A stretch of DNA of 64,000 nucleotides, from contig NZ_SUMG01000002.1 in assembly GCF_009910325.1 (NCBI RefSeq), forward strand, positions 186,001 to 250,000, given 5' to 3'. A program made the position numbers and the translations under genes. The stretch is from Isachenkonia alkalipeptolytica. Its GTDB lineage: Bacteria > Bacillota > Clostridia > Peptostreptococcales > T1SED10-28. The notes below the pieces were generated by a model. That model searched no databases and was not told the origin of the DNA. It saw nothing but the letters and a program-made list of their open reading frames with translations. Numbering within the stretch: the stretch's first letter is position 1; the number at the start of each line of letters is the position of its first letter. Positions 8,228-17,430 of this stretch are shown piece by piece.

Positions 8228-8911
8228 CTATAAACTCAGCTCCTCCAAGTCCTCTAAGGATTTGATGTACACCAGTTTTCCCTTCATATCAATAACTTCG
8301 TCATTTTTTAACTGACTGAGGGATCGACTGACGGTTTCCCGAGAGGTTCCCACAATATTGGCAATTTCCGTTTTGGTCATTTTCAAGTCGATTTGAATTC
8401 CCCGGCTGTTTTTTTTACCGTAACGATAGGCCAGGTCCAACAGCACCTTGGCCACCCGACCGTTGACATCATGGAGGGCCATATCTTTAATTTTCATCTG
8501 GGCATAATAAAGCCTTTGGTTCAGCTCTTTGATTAAACTGAGGGCGATGTTCCCGTTTTCCCGTACGATTCTTTCCAGATCATCGTTTCGAATCATCCCC
8601 ACTAAAGCATTCTCCAACACCATGGCCGTGGCGGGATAGTCCCGTTCACTGAACATGGTTACCTCCGCAAAAATACTGCCGGGGCCTAAAATATTCAACG
8701 TAACTTCCTTCCCCTCCAGGGAGGTTTTGTAGAGTTTGATTTTTCCCGACTTAATATAGTATACCGCTTTACCGGGATCCCCTTCCATGAAAATGACGTC
8801 TCCTTTTTGATACGTCTTTTCCACTTCATACCTGGATAACAGCTCCAGTTCTTCCTTTTTCAGTCCTGAAAACATGGGAATCCGTTCTAGATATTCTTTT
8901 GCTGAAGCCAT
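8228..8911 (-). CDS. Crp/Fnr-family transcription regulator
   Basis: About 227 aa: an N-terminal cyclic-nucleotide-binding-type beta barrel (IFMEGDPGKAVYYIKSGKIK), a long dimer helix, and a C-terminal winged helix with the recognition segment EIANIVGTSRETVSRSL. There are no N-terminal cysteines for an Fe-S cluster, so it is not an Fnr in the strict sense; the ligand is unknown. I prefer ATG at 8911 (AGGTGA upstream) because the earlier TTG at 8947 falls in the T tract of a terminator-like hairpin. Neighbouring genes encode a ferredoxin-type protein and a methyltransferase, which suggests a redox or stress role. Confidence 0.85.
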   Translation of the reverse strand: MASAKEYLERIPMFSGLKKEELELLSRYEVEKTYQKGDVIFMEGDPGKAVYYIKSGKIKLYKTSLEGKEVTLNILGPGSIFAEVTMFSERDYPATAMVLENALVGMIRNDDLERIVRENGNIALSLIKELNQRLYYAQMKIKDMALHDVNGRVAKVLLDLAYRYGKKNSRGIQIDLKMTKTEIANIVGTSRETVSRSLSQLKNDEVIDMKGKLVYIKSLEDLEELSL

Positions 8912-8946
8912 AGGGTCACCTACCTTTATCTCTTCGGTTTTGCTCA

Positions 8947-8972
8947 AAGAAAAAGGGCTTATCCTAAGCCCT
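8947..8972 (-). terminator. Terminator-like hairpin in front of the Crp/Fnr gene
   Basis: Minus strand: AGGGCTTA, loop GGA, TAAGCCCT, then TTTTTCTTT. It may end the ferredoxin transcript. A promoter lies upstream of it (8993-9022), so it may equally act as an attenuator in the crp leader. Confidence 0.7.
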
Positions 8973-8982
8973 GATCTTTTTG

Positions 8983-9022
8983 TACTATATATAGTATACC
9001 CTATTTAAGGAGTATGTCACAA
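8983..9022 (-). promoter_or_regulatory. Promoter and palindromic operator candidate of the Crp/Fnr gene
   Basis: TTGTGA (9017-9022), 18-base spacer, TATACT (8993-8998). A perfect 14-base palindrome TACTATATATAGTA (8983-8996) overlaps the -10 element, a natural position for autoregulation by the dimeric regulator encoded downstream. Confidence 0.5.
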
Positions 9023-9024
9023 TC

Positions 9025-9858
9025 CTAATTTTTCCGTTGTCCACGAACACTGATTTCCACTTTGTTTAAGGGAATGTTCTTACCGGATTTTTCCAAGGCC
9101 TCTTCCACGGCCCAAACAATCCCGTTGCAACAAGGGACTTCCATATGAGCTACGGTGATGCTGTTCAAATCGTTTTCTCTAAAAATTTCCGTAAGTTTTG
9201 CTACGTAGCTTTGATTGTTGTCCAGCTTCGGACAGCCGATGACCACACTTTTTCCCTTTAACAGCTCTAAATGATAGTTGGGATAGGCATAGGGTACACA
9301 ATCCGCGGTAACCAACAGATCCGAGTTTTTAAAGTAGGACGCTGCCACGGGAACCAGACTGAGCTGCACCGGCCACTGCTTTAGCTGGGGCTTGATACGT
9401 ACTTCCATATCCTCACTGGATACCCCTTGGATATTTTCCTCGTGGACTTCTTCTTCAAAGTTTTGCATGGCACTGCCGGGACATCCGCATCCTGTGGCTT
9501 CCTTGGCGGGATGGGCTTTTTTATGACTATGGCCCTGGTGATCATGATGTTGGTGCCCGTGGTGATGACCATGGCTGTGCCCGTGATGACCTTGATGTCC
9601 TCCATGACTTTCATGGTTTTCCTTGCTTTCATGGTTTTCGTGGTCTTCTTTAAAGCTTTGGGCTTCCCGTTCCACAATGGTAATGGCGTCCATGGGACAG
9701 CTTCCCAGACATTTCCCCAGCCCGTCACACATAGCTTCACTGCTGAGTCTTGCTTTTCCGTCGATAATCTTTAAGGCCCCTTCCTGACACTTCGGGATAC
9801 ACAGTCCGCACCCTACACACTTGGCCTCATCAATCTGTACAATATCTCTCGTTATCAT
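9025..9858 (-). CDS. Ferredoxin-type Fe-S protein with a histidine-rich linker
   Basis: The 277-aa protein starts with a two-cluster ferredoxin domain: Cys14, 17, 20, 24, then Cys44, 50, 54 (the second site shows only three obvious ligands, in CDGLGKCLGSCP). Residues 73-116 hold 19 His in 44 residues, a metal-binding stretch of the kind seen in nickel or zinc chaperones. A GCGCPG motif and a C-terminal domain with VIGCPKL and VPCCNGI follow. Similar Fe-S proteins without the His tract often sit beside Crp regulators or hydroxylamine reductase in clostridia, as I recall. AGGAGG precedes the ATG. The function is unknown; redox sensing or metal delivery is possible. Confidence 0.8.
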   Translation of the reverse strand: MITRDIVQIDEAKCVGCGLCIPKCQEGALKIIDGKARLSSEAMCDGLGKCLGSCPMDAITIVEREAQSFKEDHENHESKENHESHGGHQGHHGHSHGHHHGHQHHDHQGHSHKKAHPAKEATGCGCPGSAMQNFEEEVHEENIQGVSSEDMEVRIKPQLKQWPVQLSLVPVAASYFKNSDLLVTADCVPYAYPNYHLELLKGKSVVIGCPKLDNNQSYVAKLTEIFRENDLNSITVAHMEVPCCNGIVWAVEEALEKSGKNIPLNKVEISVRGQRKN

Positions 9859-10103
9859 TATGATTCCTCCTGATTTTTATTTTCAATCCTTAAAACCCTG
9901 GTCCTTTCCCTTGGGGATTGCCCTTTTTGTCCAACCGGTTTTTCTTCGGATTTCATTTTCTATCCTCAGTATACGGGACCCCCTCCGGGAATACTGTGGC
10001 AAAAATCACATTTTATTAATTTCTTTTTTCCTGGGATTTTCCTTAGATCGTTTATGTTATACTAAAAGATAGATTAGATAAGAAATGATTAGGAGGGATT
10101 TTT

Positions 10104-10760
10104 TTGGGAAAAGTGTTTCGAGAGCCGGTCAGTGGTTTTACCCATATGGCAGGAGCTGTACTTTCACTGATCGGAATGATTTTTTTACTGGTTCATTCGA
10201 TCCGGCAGGGGGAACCTATGCATATTCTGGCCTTTACCATTTTCGGACTGAGTTTGATTTTACTCTACACCGCCAGTACCCTGTATCATTTGCTTCCTTT
10301 ATCGGAAAAAGGGATCCGTACCCTGAAAAAAATTGACCATATGATGATCTTTATCTTGATTGCCGGCACCTATACCCCGGTTTGCCTGCTGGCCCTGGAG
10401 GGTTGGTGGCGCACGGGAATGCTGTTGGGCATCTGGACCTTTGCCCTGGGAGGGGTTTTTCTAAAGGCCTTTTGGATTAATGCCCCCCGGTGGTTCTCCA
10501 CGGGCATCTATTTAATTATGGGCTGGCTGGTGGTGGTGGCCATCATCCCGATTTATCAGGCCCTGTCCTTCGGCGGCTTCTTTTATCTGCTTCTGGGAGG
10601 AATTTTTTACAGTGTGGGCGCCATCATCTACGGTTTGAAACGACCGAATATCACCACAAAGCATTTCGGATTCCACGAAATCTTTCATATCTTCGTCATG
10701 CTGGGCAGTCTATTCCATTTTTTCCTGATGTATTTTTACGTCCTGCCTATGGAAGCTTAA
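10104..10760 (+). CDS. Hemolysin III/PAQR-family membrane protein (YqfA-like)
   Basis: Seven hydrophobic segments in 218 aa. The family signature residues are visible: EPVSGFTHMAG at the N-terminus, ASTLYHL, KIDHMMIFILIAGTYTPVCL, and FHEIFHIFVMLGSLFHF near the C-terminus, which supply the conserved Ser/His/Asp metal site of PAQR-type proteins. The start is TTG at 10104, seven bases after AGGAGG. Despite the name, family members are not proven toxins; roles in membrane lipid homeostasis have been suggested. A terminator follows directly. Confidence 0.88.
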   Translation: MGKVFREPVSGFTHMAGAVLSLIGMIFLLVHSIRQGEPMHILAFTIFGLSLILLYTASTLYHLLPLSEKGIRTLKKIDHMMIFILIAGTYTPVCLLALEGWWRTGMLLGIWTFALGGVFLKAFWINAPRWFSTGIYLIMGWLVVVAIIPIYQALSFGGFFYLLLGGIFYSVGAIIYGLKRPNITTKHFGFHEIFHIFVMLGSLFHFFLMYFYVLPMEA

Positions 10761-10765
10761 AATGG

Positions 10766-10802
10766 AAAAAGTGCAGGGAGAGGATCTCCTTACACTTTTT
10801 TC
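10766..10802 (+). terminator. Intrinsic terminator after the hemolysin III-like gene
   Basis: AAAAAGTG and CACTTTTTT enclose an inner GGAGA/TCTCC stem, with a T-rich tail. It also separates this gene from the convergent CmpB-like gene. Confidence 0.8.
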
Positions 10803-10848
10803 ATTTTCTTTTTTTGACATTTTCCCGGCTTTCCGCAATTTCTCAACT

Positions 10849-11697
10849 TTATTTATTGTTCCCGCTTTTCTGCTCTCCGTTTCTAAAACTCCGAAAGCGC
10901 TCTTTCAACTTTTTATATCCTTTTTGAAACCGTTTGGACCGGAACTTCGGAAAGGCTTTTAAGATTCTTCGATAACGGCCCATCCCTGCTCTGAGCATGG
11001 CTTCGTATTCGATTCTCAACTCCTTGAAATGTTCTTTGATCATATTCATCCGAACTTCTATTTCCTCTACCTGCTTTTCCATTTTCCCCAGCTTTTCTTT
11101 TCGCTCCTTCAACAGGGTTTCCCGTATTTCCAGTTGCTGTAGTTCCTCCATTTTTTGCTGAAGGTCCCTAAGCAGTCGATTCAGTCCGATGATTTCCAAA
11201 ACGGTCTGAATGAAGTCCACCACTAAATAAGTAAGGATCATTAACGTACCGGCCTGTAAGTAAATCGGCGGGATTCCTTCAACCCCGGATACCACTAGAG
11301 GATGAACCCATTTTATGGTGAACAGGGCCCCCGCTCCGAAAAGAAGAGAATATTTCGGACAGACGTATCCCTTGATGTGATATTTTTCATCCTGGTACTC
11401 CCACCACTTTGCCCCGAAAAGAGTTTCTAAAACCAATCCCGTAACAAACTCCAGCAGAGTGATTAAAATCACCGCTCCTAAAAAGAGTACGAACCCGTTC
11501 TCCTGAATCGGAGACAGCATAGCCAACAGGAGCAGAACTCCGAAACCGTAAATCGGACAGAAGGGCCCTTTGATAAAACCTCGGTTTACCCACTCTCTTC
11601 TTTCTATATAGGCATGGATGACTTCCAAAAGCCAACCTAAAAAACTGTATATGATAAAATAGGCAATCCAAAAACCCAAGTTTTCGCCAAAGATCAC
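10849..11697 (-). CDS. CmpB-like membrane protein (putative ABC transporter type IV family)
   Basis: 282 aa. The N-terminal 150 residues hold about five membrane segments with the family signature YSFLGWLLEVIHAYIERR and GFIKGPFCPIYGFG. The C-terminal 120 residues are a charged coiled coil (about 170-235) with a very basic tail. The family (Pfam ABC_trans_CmpB) is named after a putative permease, but no ATPase is adjacent and the function is unproven. The start is GTG at 11697 after GGAGGAGG. Confidence 0.8.
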   Translation of the reverse strand: MIFGENLGFWIAYFIIYSFLGWLLEVIHAYIERREWVNRGFIKGPFCPIYGFGVLLLLAMLSPIQENGFVLFLGAVILITLLEFVTGLVLETLFGAKWWEYQDEKYHIKGYVCPKYSLLFGAGALFTIKWVHPLVVSGVEGIPPIYLQAGTLMILTYLVVDFIQTVLEIIGLNRLLRDLQQKMEELQQLEIRETLLKERKEKLGKMEKQVEEIEVRMNMIKEHFKELRIEYEAMLRAGMGRYRRILKAFPKFRSKRFQKGYKKLKERFRSFRNGEQKSGNNK

Positions 11698-11730
11698 TCC
11701 ATCCTCCTCCTTGCTTTATATACTTTTTAC

Positions 11731-13097
11731 TCATCTTTTTTTATTATCCAGATAATATTTTATGCGATTGATAATTTTCCGAAGAAAGGGATCGTGAATT
11801 ACGTAATCACTGCGATCCACCTTTCCCATCTCCAAATTCGTTTCTGTTTCGGTAAAAAATGTTTTGTTTTCCGATAGTACCTGGGAAGGATAAACACTCA
11901 TGTGTCCTACAATCAAATAACTTACGGCACAGGCAATGGCTCCGAAAGAACCGGCTCTTACTCCGAAGAGTTCGATGCCTAACAATATTGCCGCTAGGGG
12001 GGTATTGGTCGTTGCCGCTAAAAACCCTGTCATGCCCACAGCGGAAAACAGCGCTAAATCTTTCCCCACAATCTGTCCCCATAAATTCCCTGCGGTAGAG
12101 CCGATATAAAAGATCGGCGTAAGTATGCCTCCGCTCCCGCCGGAACCCAGGGTTACGGAGGTGGTAATCATCTTGATAAATGAAGAACCGGGGCGGATAA
12201 TGTTTCCTGCCAAGGCGTCGTCAATCACATGGGTACCAAGTCCAATATAATCCAAGGACCCGCTGGCTAAGACCACAATAACCAATACCAGTCCTCCAAG
12301 AATTCCCTTTAGGTAGGGACTTAGGGGGATCCTGTCGATTCCCCCTTCAATGAGGTTTAATATCGTAATAAAAACAATGGCCACAATCCCGATAAAGATT
12401 CCCAGGGCCAGCATATGAAATGTCAGGGCCAGTTCACTTTCAATAACAAAATCGATTTCATAAATTAGGTGTTTTACCCCTAAATACCGAGTAACAAAAA
12501 AACTGAAATAAGAAGCAATCAGGGAAGGAAGAAACTCCCGATAAGAAAATTTCCCTACAAAAATAACTTCTCCCGCAAAATAGCTCCCGCAATGGGAGTT
12601 CCGAACACCGCAGAAAAACCTGCACTGATACCGCATAAAACAAATCTCTTCCGATCGATCGTATTCATCCTTGTAATTTTTGCAAATACAGAAGCCACTC
12701 CGGCACCAATTTGGGCACAGGGTCCTTCTTTTCCCGCAGAACCTCCGGAAATCAAGGTAATCAATGTGGCTAACAGTTTTACCGGCACGACCTTTGCATT
12801 CATGTCACCGGAATTTTTATGAATGGCCTCGATTACCTTTTCCGTACCGTGGCCCTTGGCTTCAGGAGCAAACCTTCTTACCAATAACACACTTAAGAAA
12901 AAGGCCAAGGGAATTAAAAGAAAATAATAATTCCACTGAGATACACGGGTGATTCCCGCATCAAGGGTTAGTAAAAAAAATGCAGAAGCCAGGCCCACCA
13001 AAATCCCGGCAATCGATGCTAAAAAGAACCATTTTAATGTACTCAGCAGGACAATAACACTAAAAACCATTTGTCGGAATATTCGATTTCGAGTCAT
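11731..13097 (-). pseudogene. ClC-family chloride channel/antiporter, frameshifted
   Basis: The frame from ATG 13097 (AGGAGG upstream) encodes the ClC N-half with GGSAGKEGPCAQIG and stops at 12555. A second frame, 11731 to about 12580, gives the C-half (GSGGSGGILTPIFYIG). Within GTPIAGAI, adding one T to the TTTT run (plus-strand A at 12577-12580) joins both halves as IAGAIFAGEVIFVGK, the expected ClC reading. The break is thus a single-base deletion in a short homopolymer: a recent mutation or a sequence error. No slippery heptamer supports programmed frameshifting. The intact paralogue lies directly upstream. Confidence 0.8.
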
Positions 13098-13214
13098 CTA
13101 CTTCCTCCTAAGTTATGCCTTATATCTCAAAAGAATATTAGGGTCTGTTACGTATTACCCAAATTTCTTTTATATTATCAATCTTTTTAAGAAAATATAG
13201 ACCTCAGACCTTTA

Positions 13215-14501
13215 TTATTCCTCAAAGTACCGATCGACCTTACGAAAATCCTTTCCTGTTCGAAAATTCGGATCCTGACTTCGCATGGTTCCGTAAACGA
13301 TTTTTCTTTGCCCTACAATATATCCCAACACACTGCCGATGACAGCCGGTACCCCTACTTGAAATCCCACCATTTCAATCAGCATAACCGATGCGGCTAT
13401 GGGAACGTTAGCGATACTCGCCAAACTTGCAGCCATTCCGGAGATTACCAAAGAGGAGGCCAGTCCGGAGCCTTCCACTGCAAAAAAATTCCCGAGAATT
13501 CCACCGGTTACCGCTCCTATAAACAGGGCGGGAATAACAAGACCGGCGCTGCCACCAAGACCTACCGTAAAAGCCGTAGCTAAAATTTTAGCTGTCAGTA
13601 AAAAAAATAAAAATTGTGTTGCAAAGGAACCGTCGATCAAGGCCTGAATAAATCCGGACCCTGTACCGCCTGCATCGGGAAAAAACATCAAAACAGTCCC
13701 GGTCAAGACTCCCCCTAAAATCGGAAGGTATTTTCTTGAAACTTTCTGTTCTAAATAATTGCCCATCTTTTCTACCTGGTGAAACAGTATTTTAAAAAGC
13801 AGCGATGCATATCCAGCCAAAACCCCTGCCAACACAAAATATAAAACATTAGAAGGATTCGGTATATAGGCAGGGATGGAAAAAATCGGCTCTGTATTCC
13901 CTAAAGTACTGTAGATTACAAATCCCATAGTAGAAGATAGAATAGCGGGGAACACATCATGATAATGAAGTGATGTCCGGTATAAGAGTTCCGCCGCAAA
14001 GACCCCTCCCCCCAAGGGGGATCGAAATATGGCGCCAATAGCCCCCGCTGCCCCGCAAACCGTCAGGATACGATGATCTTCCTTATCGATCCAGCGATTC
14101 ATATAGGGAAGTTTTGTAAGGGTATTAGCGATACTTCCTCCCATAAGAAGCATAGGCCCTTCCACTCCACCACTGCCTCGAAAACCGATGGTAGCCGCAG
14201 AGGCCAAGAGCTTAGATACCCAAGTTCTGCTTTTTAGTTTTCCTTGATATAAATTTACGCTGAGGATATATTTGTTGGTTCCTGACCCCAGGATTTGGTC
14301 ATCAATTTGAAAGATGAACATAACCAATACTCCACCCATTACCGGCGCTAAAAATATCGGGAATTTTTCGCCGATGGCAGAAATCCATGTAATCCCTGTA
14401 TTTAACGCCAGTGCGGACAAACCTCCTGCGATTCCAATAATTGTTGCAAAAAAAAGCCACTTTCCCATATATCCCTTTATATAGGTCATAGATTTCGGCA
14501 T
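13215..14501 (-). CDS. ClC-family chloride channel/antiporter
   Basis: 428 aa with about ten membrane segments. The selectivity-filter motifs are GSGGVEGPMLLMGG (the Glu of GxEGP is the external gate) and GLGGSAGLVIPALFIG. The start is ATG at 14501, since AAAGGTGGGGG lies inside the six-codon upstream extension. There is no C-terminal CBS domain. Whether it is an H+/Cl- exchanger, fluoride exporter or channel cannot be fixed from sequence; the motifs are not those of the CLC-F fluoride group. The frameshifted paralogue follows by 117 bases on the same strand. Confidence 0.87.
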   Translation of the reverse strand: MPKSMTYIKGYMGKWLFFATIIGIAGGLSALALNTGITWISAIGEKFPIFLAPVMGGVLVMFIFQIDDQILGSGTNKYILSVNLYQGKLKSRTWVSKLLASAATIGFRGSGGVEGPMLLMGGSIANTLTKLPYMNRWIDKEDHRILTVCGAAGAIGAIFRSPLGGGVFAAELLYRTSLHYHDVFPAILSSTMGFVIYSTLGNTEPIFSIPAYIPNPSNVLYFVLAGVLAGYASLLFKILFHQVEKMGNYLEQKVSRKYLPILGGVLTGTVLMFFPDAGGTGSGFIQALIDGSFATQFLFFLLTAKILATAFTVGLGGSAGLVIPALFIGAVTGGILGNFFAVEGSGLASSLVISGMAASLASIANVPIAASVMLIEMVGFQVGVPAVIGSVLGYIVGQRKIVYGTMRSQDPNFRTGKDFRKVDRYFEE

Positions 14502-14645
14502 ATTTCCCCCACCTTTCAAACTGTATTATGAATATTGTTCAATTGAGAATTATCTTCATGCAATATATTTAAAAATCAATTATAACATAACTCTTACTTC
14601 TAAACATAGCTTAAGAATATTTTATTATTTTCATAAAAATTAAAT

Positions 14646-14681
14646 GAACCTTAAATCCTGATATATCAGGATTTAAGGTTC
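14646..14681 (-). terminator. Perfect 36-base palindrome, likely copA terminator
   Basis: An 18-base arm beginning GAACCTTAAATCC is followed by its exact complement. On the minus strand the hairpin is followed by the T-rich CATTTAATTTTTATG, so it can terminate copA. Confidence 0.65.
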
Positions 14682-14761
14682 TTAGAGTCAACATTTTCAG
14701 ATGGACTGCAATTTCCAGATTTCAGCCAGCAATTAATATCCTGTACCTGGTATCCGTTTTT

Positions 14762-17221
14762 CTAAAACTCCGGTTCAATGTTTTTTCGCTTCATTCTAAG
14801 GGAGTTGTATACTACGTTTAAAGAGCTGACGGACATGGCTGCAGCCCCGATCATGGGGTGCAGCAGTCCCATGATTGCAATTGGAATTGCTACTCCGTTA
14901 TAAAACCAGGCCCAGAAATAATTTTCCTTGATCTTTTTAAAGGTCAGTCTTGATAAGTTTACGGCAGTAATAATACTGCTGAGCTCTCCACGAACCAAAG
15001 TAACGTCGGCGGCCTCAATGGCCACATCGGTTCCGGTTCCAATGGCAATCCCGATATTCGCCTGTTTAAGAGCGGGAGCGTCATTGATTCCGTCTCCCAC
15101 CATGGCCACAATGTTGTATTCTTTCTGCAGGCGCTTGACTTCATCTACTTTTCCGTCGGGAAGCACTTCAGAAATCACGTGGGAGATGCCCACTTTTTTA
15201 CCGATGGCCTTGGCGGTCCGCTGGTTATCTCCGGTTATCATGGCGGTTTTAATCCCCATGGACTCCAGTTTTTGAATGGCTTTTTGGGAATCCTCCTTAA
15301 TCGGGTCCGCTACGGCGATTACACCAAGGAGTTCTTTATCTTTAGCGATCAACATAGCGGTTTTCGCTTCTTCCTCCAAGGTGATCAGTTTTTCTTCCAC
15401 CTCTTCAAAAGTAATTCCTTTTTCCTCCATGAATTTCCGGTTACCGACATAAATCCAGGCCCCATCAACGGTTCCTTCCACTCCCCGTCCGGTAATGGCT
15501 TCAAATTCCTGTACCTCTCCAAGAGAAATACTGTTATCTTTTGCCCGTTCAATAATCGCATGGGCCAATGAATGTTCCGAGGCCTTCTCTATCGTGGCCG
15601 CATAATAAATAACTTCTTTATCTTCAAATCCTTTGGAAGCAATGATATCGGTTACTTCAGGCTTCCCTTTGGTTATGGTTCCGGTTTTATCAAAAGCAAT
15701 CAGATCCACATCCTTAAAGGTCTGTACCGCTTCACCGTTACGGATCAGAATTCCTTTTTCCGCACCCATGCCGCTGCCAACCATAAGCGCCGTGGGTGTT
15801 CCCAGACCCAAGGCACAAGGGCAGGCAATAACAAATACGGCTGTCGCTGTAATAAAAGACAAGGTCAGGGGCGTTAAATCGGGATTCACCCAAGGTAAAT
15901 ACTGGGCTCCCCACTCCACAATGGATACATGAAACTCGGGAAACACATTGTAGGAGATAAAGGTTCCGATGGCCACCACAATAATTACCGGAACAAAGTA
16001 GCTGGTGATCCGGTCGGCGAATTCCTGAATCGGCACCTTGGAACCCTGGGCTTCTTCCACCATTTTAATCACCTGGGACAGGAAGGTATCCTTTCCAACT
16101 TTGGTCACCTTCGCCTTTAACATCCCCTGTTTATTAATGGTGGCTCCGATGACCTCGTCCCCTTTTTCCCGATTTACCGGCATGGACTCTCCCGTGGCCA
16201 TGGACTCATCCACGGTACTTTTCCCTTCAATAACCAGCCCGTCGGTGGGAATTTTATCTCCGGGGCGAATGATCATCACGTCCCCTTCCTGCAGTTCTTT
16301 AACAGGAACTTCGATTTCTTCTCCGTCCTTTAGTACCTTGGCGGTTTTGGCTCCCATTTGCAGGAGCTTTTTAATGGCTTGGGAAGCCCGGCCCTTGGCA
16401 CGAACTTCCAGGTATTTTCCGATTAAGTGAAAAGTCATAATACTGGTTGCCATCTCGATAAAGGTTTGAATCGGAAGCACAATCGCCGCCAATCCCACAA
16501 TATAGGGGGGGACGGAACCCAGCGAGACTAATACGTCCATGTTGGGGCTTTTATTTCTCAGGGCATTTAAGCTTCCTTTATGCACCGGTTTTCCTAAAAT
16601 GAAAATATTCGGAAAGGCCAGTACCGCCGTAATGTAAAAATATCCGGGGATGGCTGTGATAAACATATGAATCACCATCATCAGCATGACGGTACCACTG
16701 ATCAGAGCCGAGTACATCATCTTCTTTTGAGCTTTCTGAACTTTTTGTTCGTCCCGGTCCATTTCTTCCTCGGCCTGCTCTTCTTCCACTAGGAAATCAA
16801 AACCCATTTTTTGAACCTTTTCCTGTAGGGTTTTAAAACTGACCTGGTCCTCCCGGTATTCAATGTTCACCTTTTCCGCTGCAAAGTTGACATTGATGCT
16901 TTCAACCCCCGCCTGTTTCCCAAGAACGGTTTCAATTCTTTTGGCGCAGGCGGTGCAGCTCATACCCTCCACTTTTAAGGTTTTTTTCTGTTCTTTTTTT
17001 TCCTCCGGCTTATCCAATACCTCATAGCCGGTTTTTTCGATAATTTCTTCGATCCTTTCCATGGAAATTTCTTTAGGATTGTATTCCACATGGGCTTTTT
17101 CCGTAGCAAAATTAATATTTGCATCCACAACCCCTTTTTCTTTATTTAAGGATTTTTCAATATTCGCAGCACAGGTGGCACAGGACATGCCCCCGATATC
17201 CATTTTTACTTTTTCTCCCAT
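14762..17221 (-). CDS. copA: Copper-exporting P1B-type ATPase
   Basis: Pumps Cu(I) out of the cell. The 819-aa protein has two N-terminal metal-binding domains (GMSCATCAAN near residue 12 and GMSCTACAKR near 90), eight predicted membrane segments with the CPC metal site in IACPCALGLGTP, the phosphorylation motif DKTGTITKG, and MVGDGINDAPAL. Length and order are those of Bacillus CopA. A CsoR-like operator sits at its promoter (17269-17287), and csoR is encoded at 32.4 kb. No copZ is adjacent. Confidence 0.96.
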   Translation of the reverse strand: MGEKVKMDIGGMSCATCAANIEKSLNKEKGVVDANINFATEKAHVEYNPKEISMERIEEIIEKTGYEVLDKPEEKKEQKKTLKVEGMSCTACAKRIETVLGKQAGVESINVNFAAEKVNIEYREDQVSFKTLQEKVQKMGFDFLVEEEQAEEEMDRDEQKVQKAQKKMMYSALISGTVMLMMVIHMFITAIPGYFYITAVLAFPNIFILGKPVHKGSLNALRNKSPNMDVLVSLGSVPPYIVGLAAIVLPIQTFIEMATSIMTFHLIGKYLEVRAKGRASQAIKKLLQMGAKTAKVLKDGEEIEVPVKELQEGDVMIIRPGDKIPTDGLVIEGKSTVDESMATGESMPVNREKGDEVIGATINKQGMLKAKVTKVGKDTFLSQVIKMVEEAQGSKVPIQEFADRITSYFVPVIIVVAIGTFISYNVFPEFHVSIVEWGAQYLPWVNPDLTPLTLSFITATAVFVIACPCALGLGTPTALMVGSGMGAEKGILIRNGEAVQTFKDVDLIAFDKTGTITKGKPEVTDIIASKGFEDKEVIYYAATIEKASEHSLAHAIIERAKDNSISLGEVQEFEAITGRGVEGTVDGAWIYVGNRKFMEEKGITFEEVEEKLITLEEEAKTAMLIAKDKELLGVIAVADPIKEDSQKAIQKLESMGIKTAMITGDNQRTAKAIGKKVGISHVISEVLPDGKVDEVKRLQKEYNIVAMVGDGINDAPALKQANIGIAIGTGTDVAIEAADVTLVRGELSSIITAVNLSRLTFKKIKENYFWAWFYNGVAIPIAIMGLLHPMIGAAAMSVSSLNVVYNSLRMKRKNIEPEF

Positions 17222-17268
17222 CGTTAAACCTCCTTAGGTTTATAATTTGATCATTTACTTTCTTTTTG

Positions 17269-17315
17269 TATACCCCTATAGGGTATATTATACATGATCA
17301 TTTTATATATTACAA
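17269..17315 (-). promoter_or_regulatory. copA promoter with CsoR operator
   Basis: TTGTAA (17310-17315), 17-base spacer, TATAAT (17287-17292). Directly downstream, TATACCCTATAGGGGTATA (17269-17287) matches the CsoR half-site pattern TACCC/GGGTA and overlaps the expected transcription start, so Cu-free CsoR would block copA. Confidence 0.85.
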
Positions 17316-17365
17316 CAAGCAAATTTACAGCAACCAAAATCCAATGAGAAAAAGGGCGAAAAAAG

Positions 17366-17412
17366 ACAAAAAAAAGAAAAAGCGGAAAGACCTGAGGCTT
17401 TTCGCTTTTTTC
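17366..17412 (-). terminator. Intrinsic terminator of the 17431-17979 gene
   Basis: Minus strand: AAAAAAGCG, an 18-base loop region, CGCTTTTTC, then TTTTTTTT. Confidence 0.75.
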
Positions 17413-17430
17413 CATATTATCCCATCCCAT

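Noticed and set aside
9427-9774. Met- and Val-rich 115-codon frame on the plus strand
   Set aside because: It is the antisense of the His-rich ferredoxin gene: His codons (CAT, CAC) read as Met and Val in reverse. No ribosome site.
10762-10962. 66-codon plus-strand frame after the hemolysin III-like gene
   Set aside because: It starts inside that gene's terminator and runs antisense to the CmpB-like gene.
12555-12636. Programmed frameshifting to join the two ClC halves
   Set aside because: No X-XXY-YYZ slippery heptamer or downstream pseudoknot is evident; a one-base indel in a short run explains it more simply.
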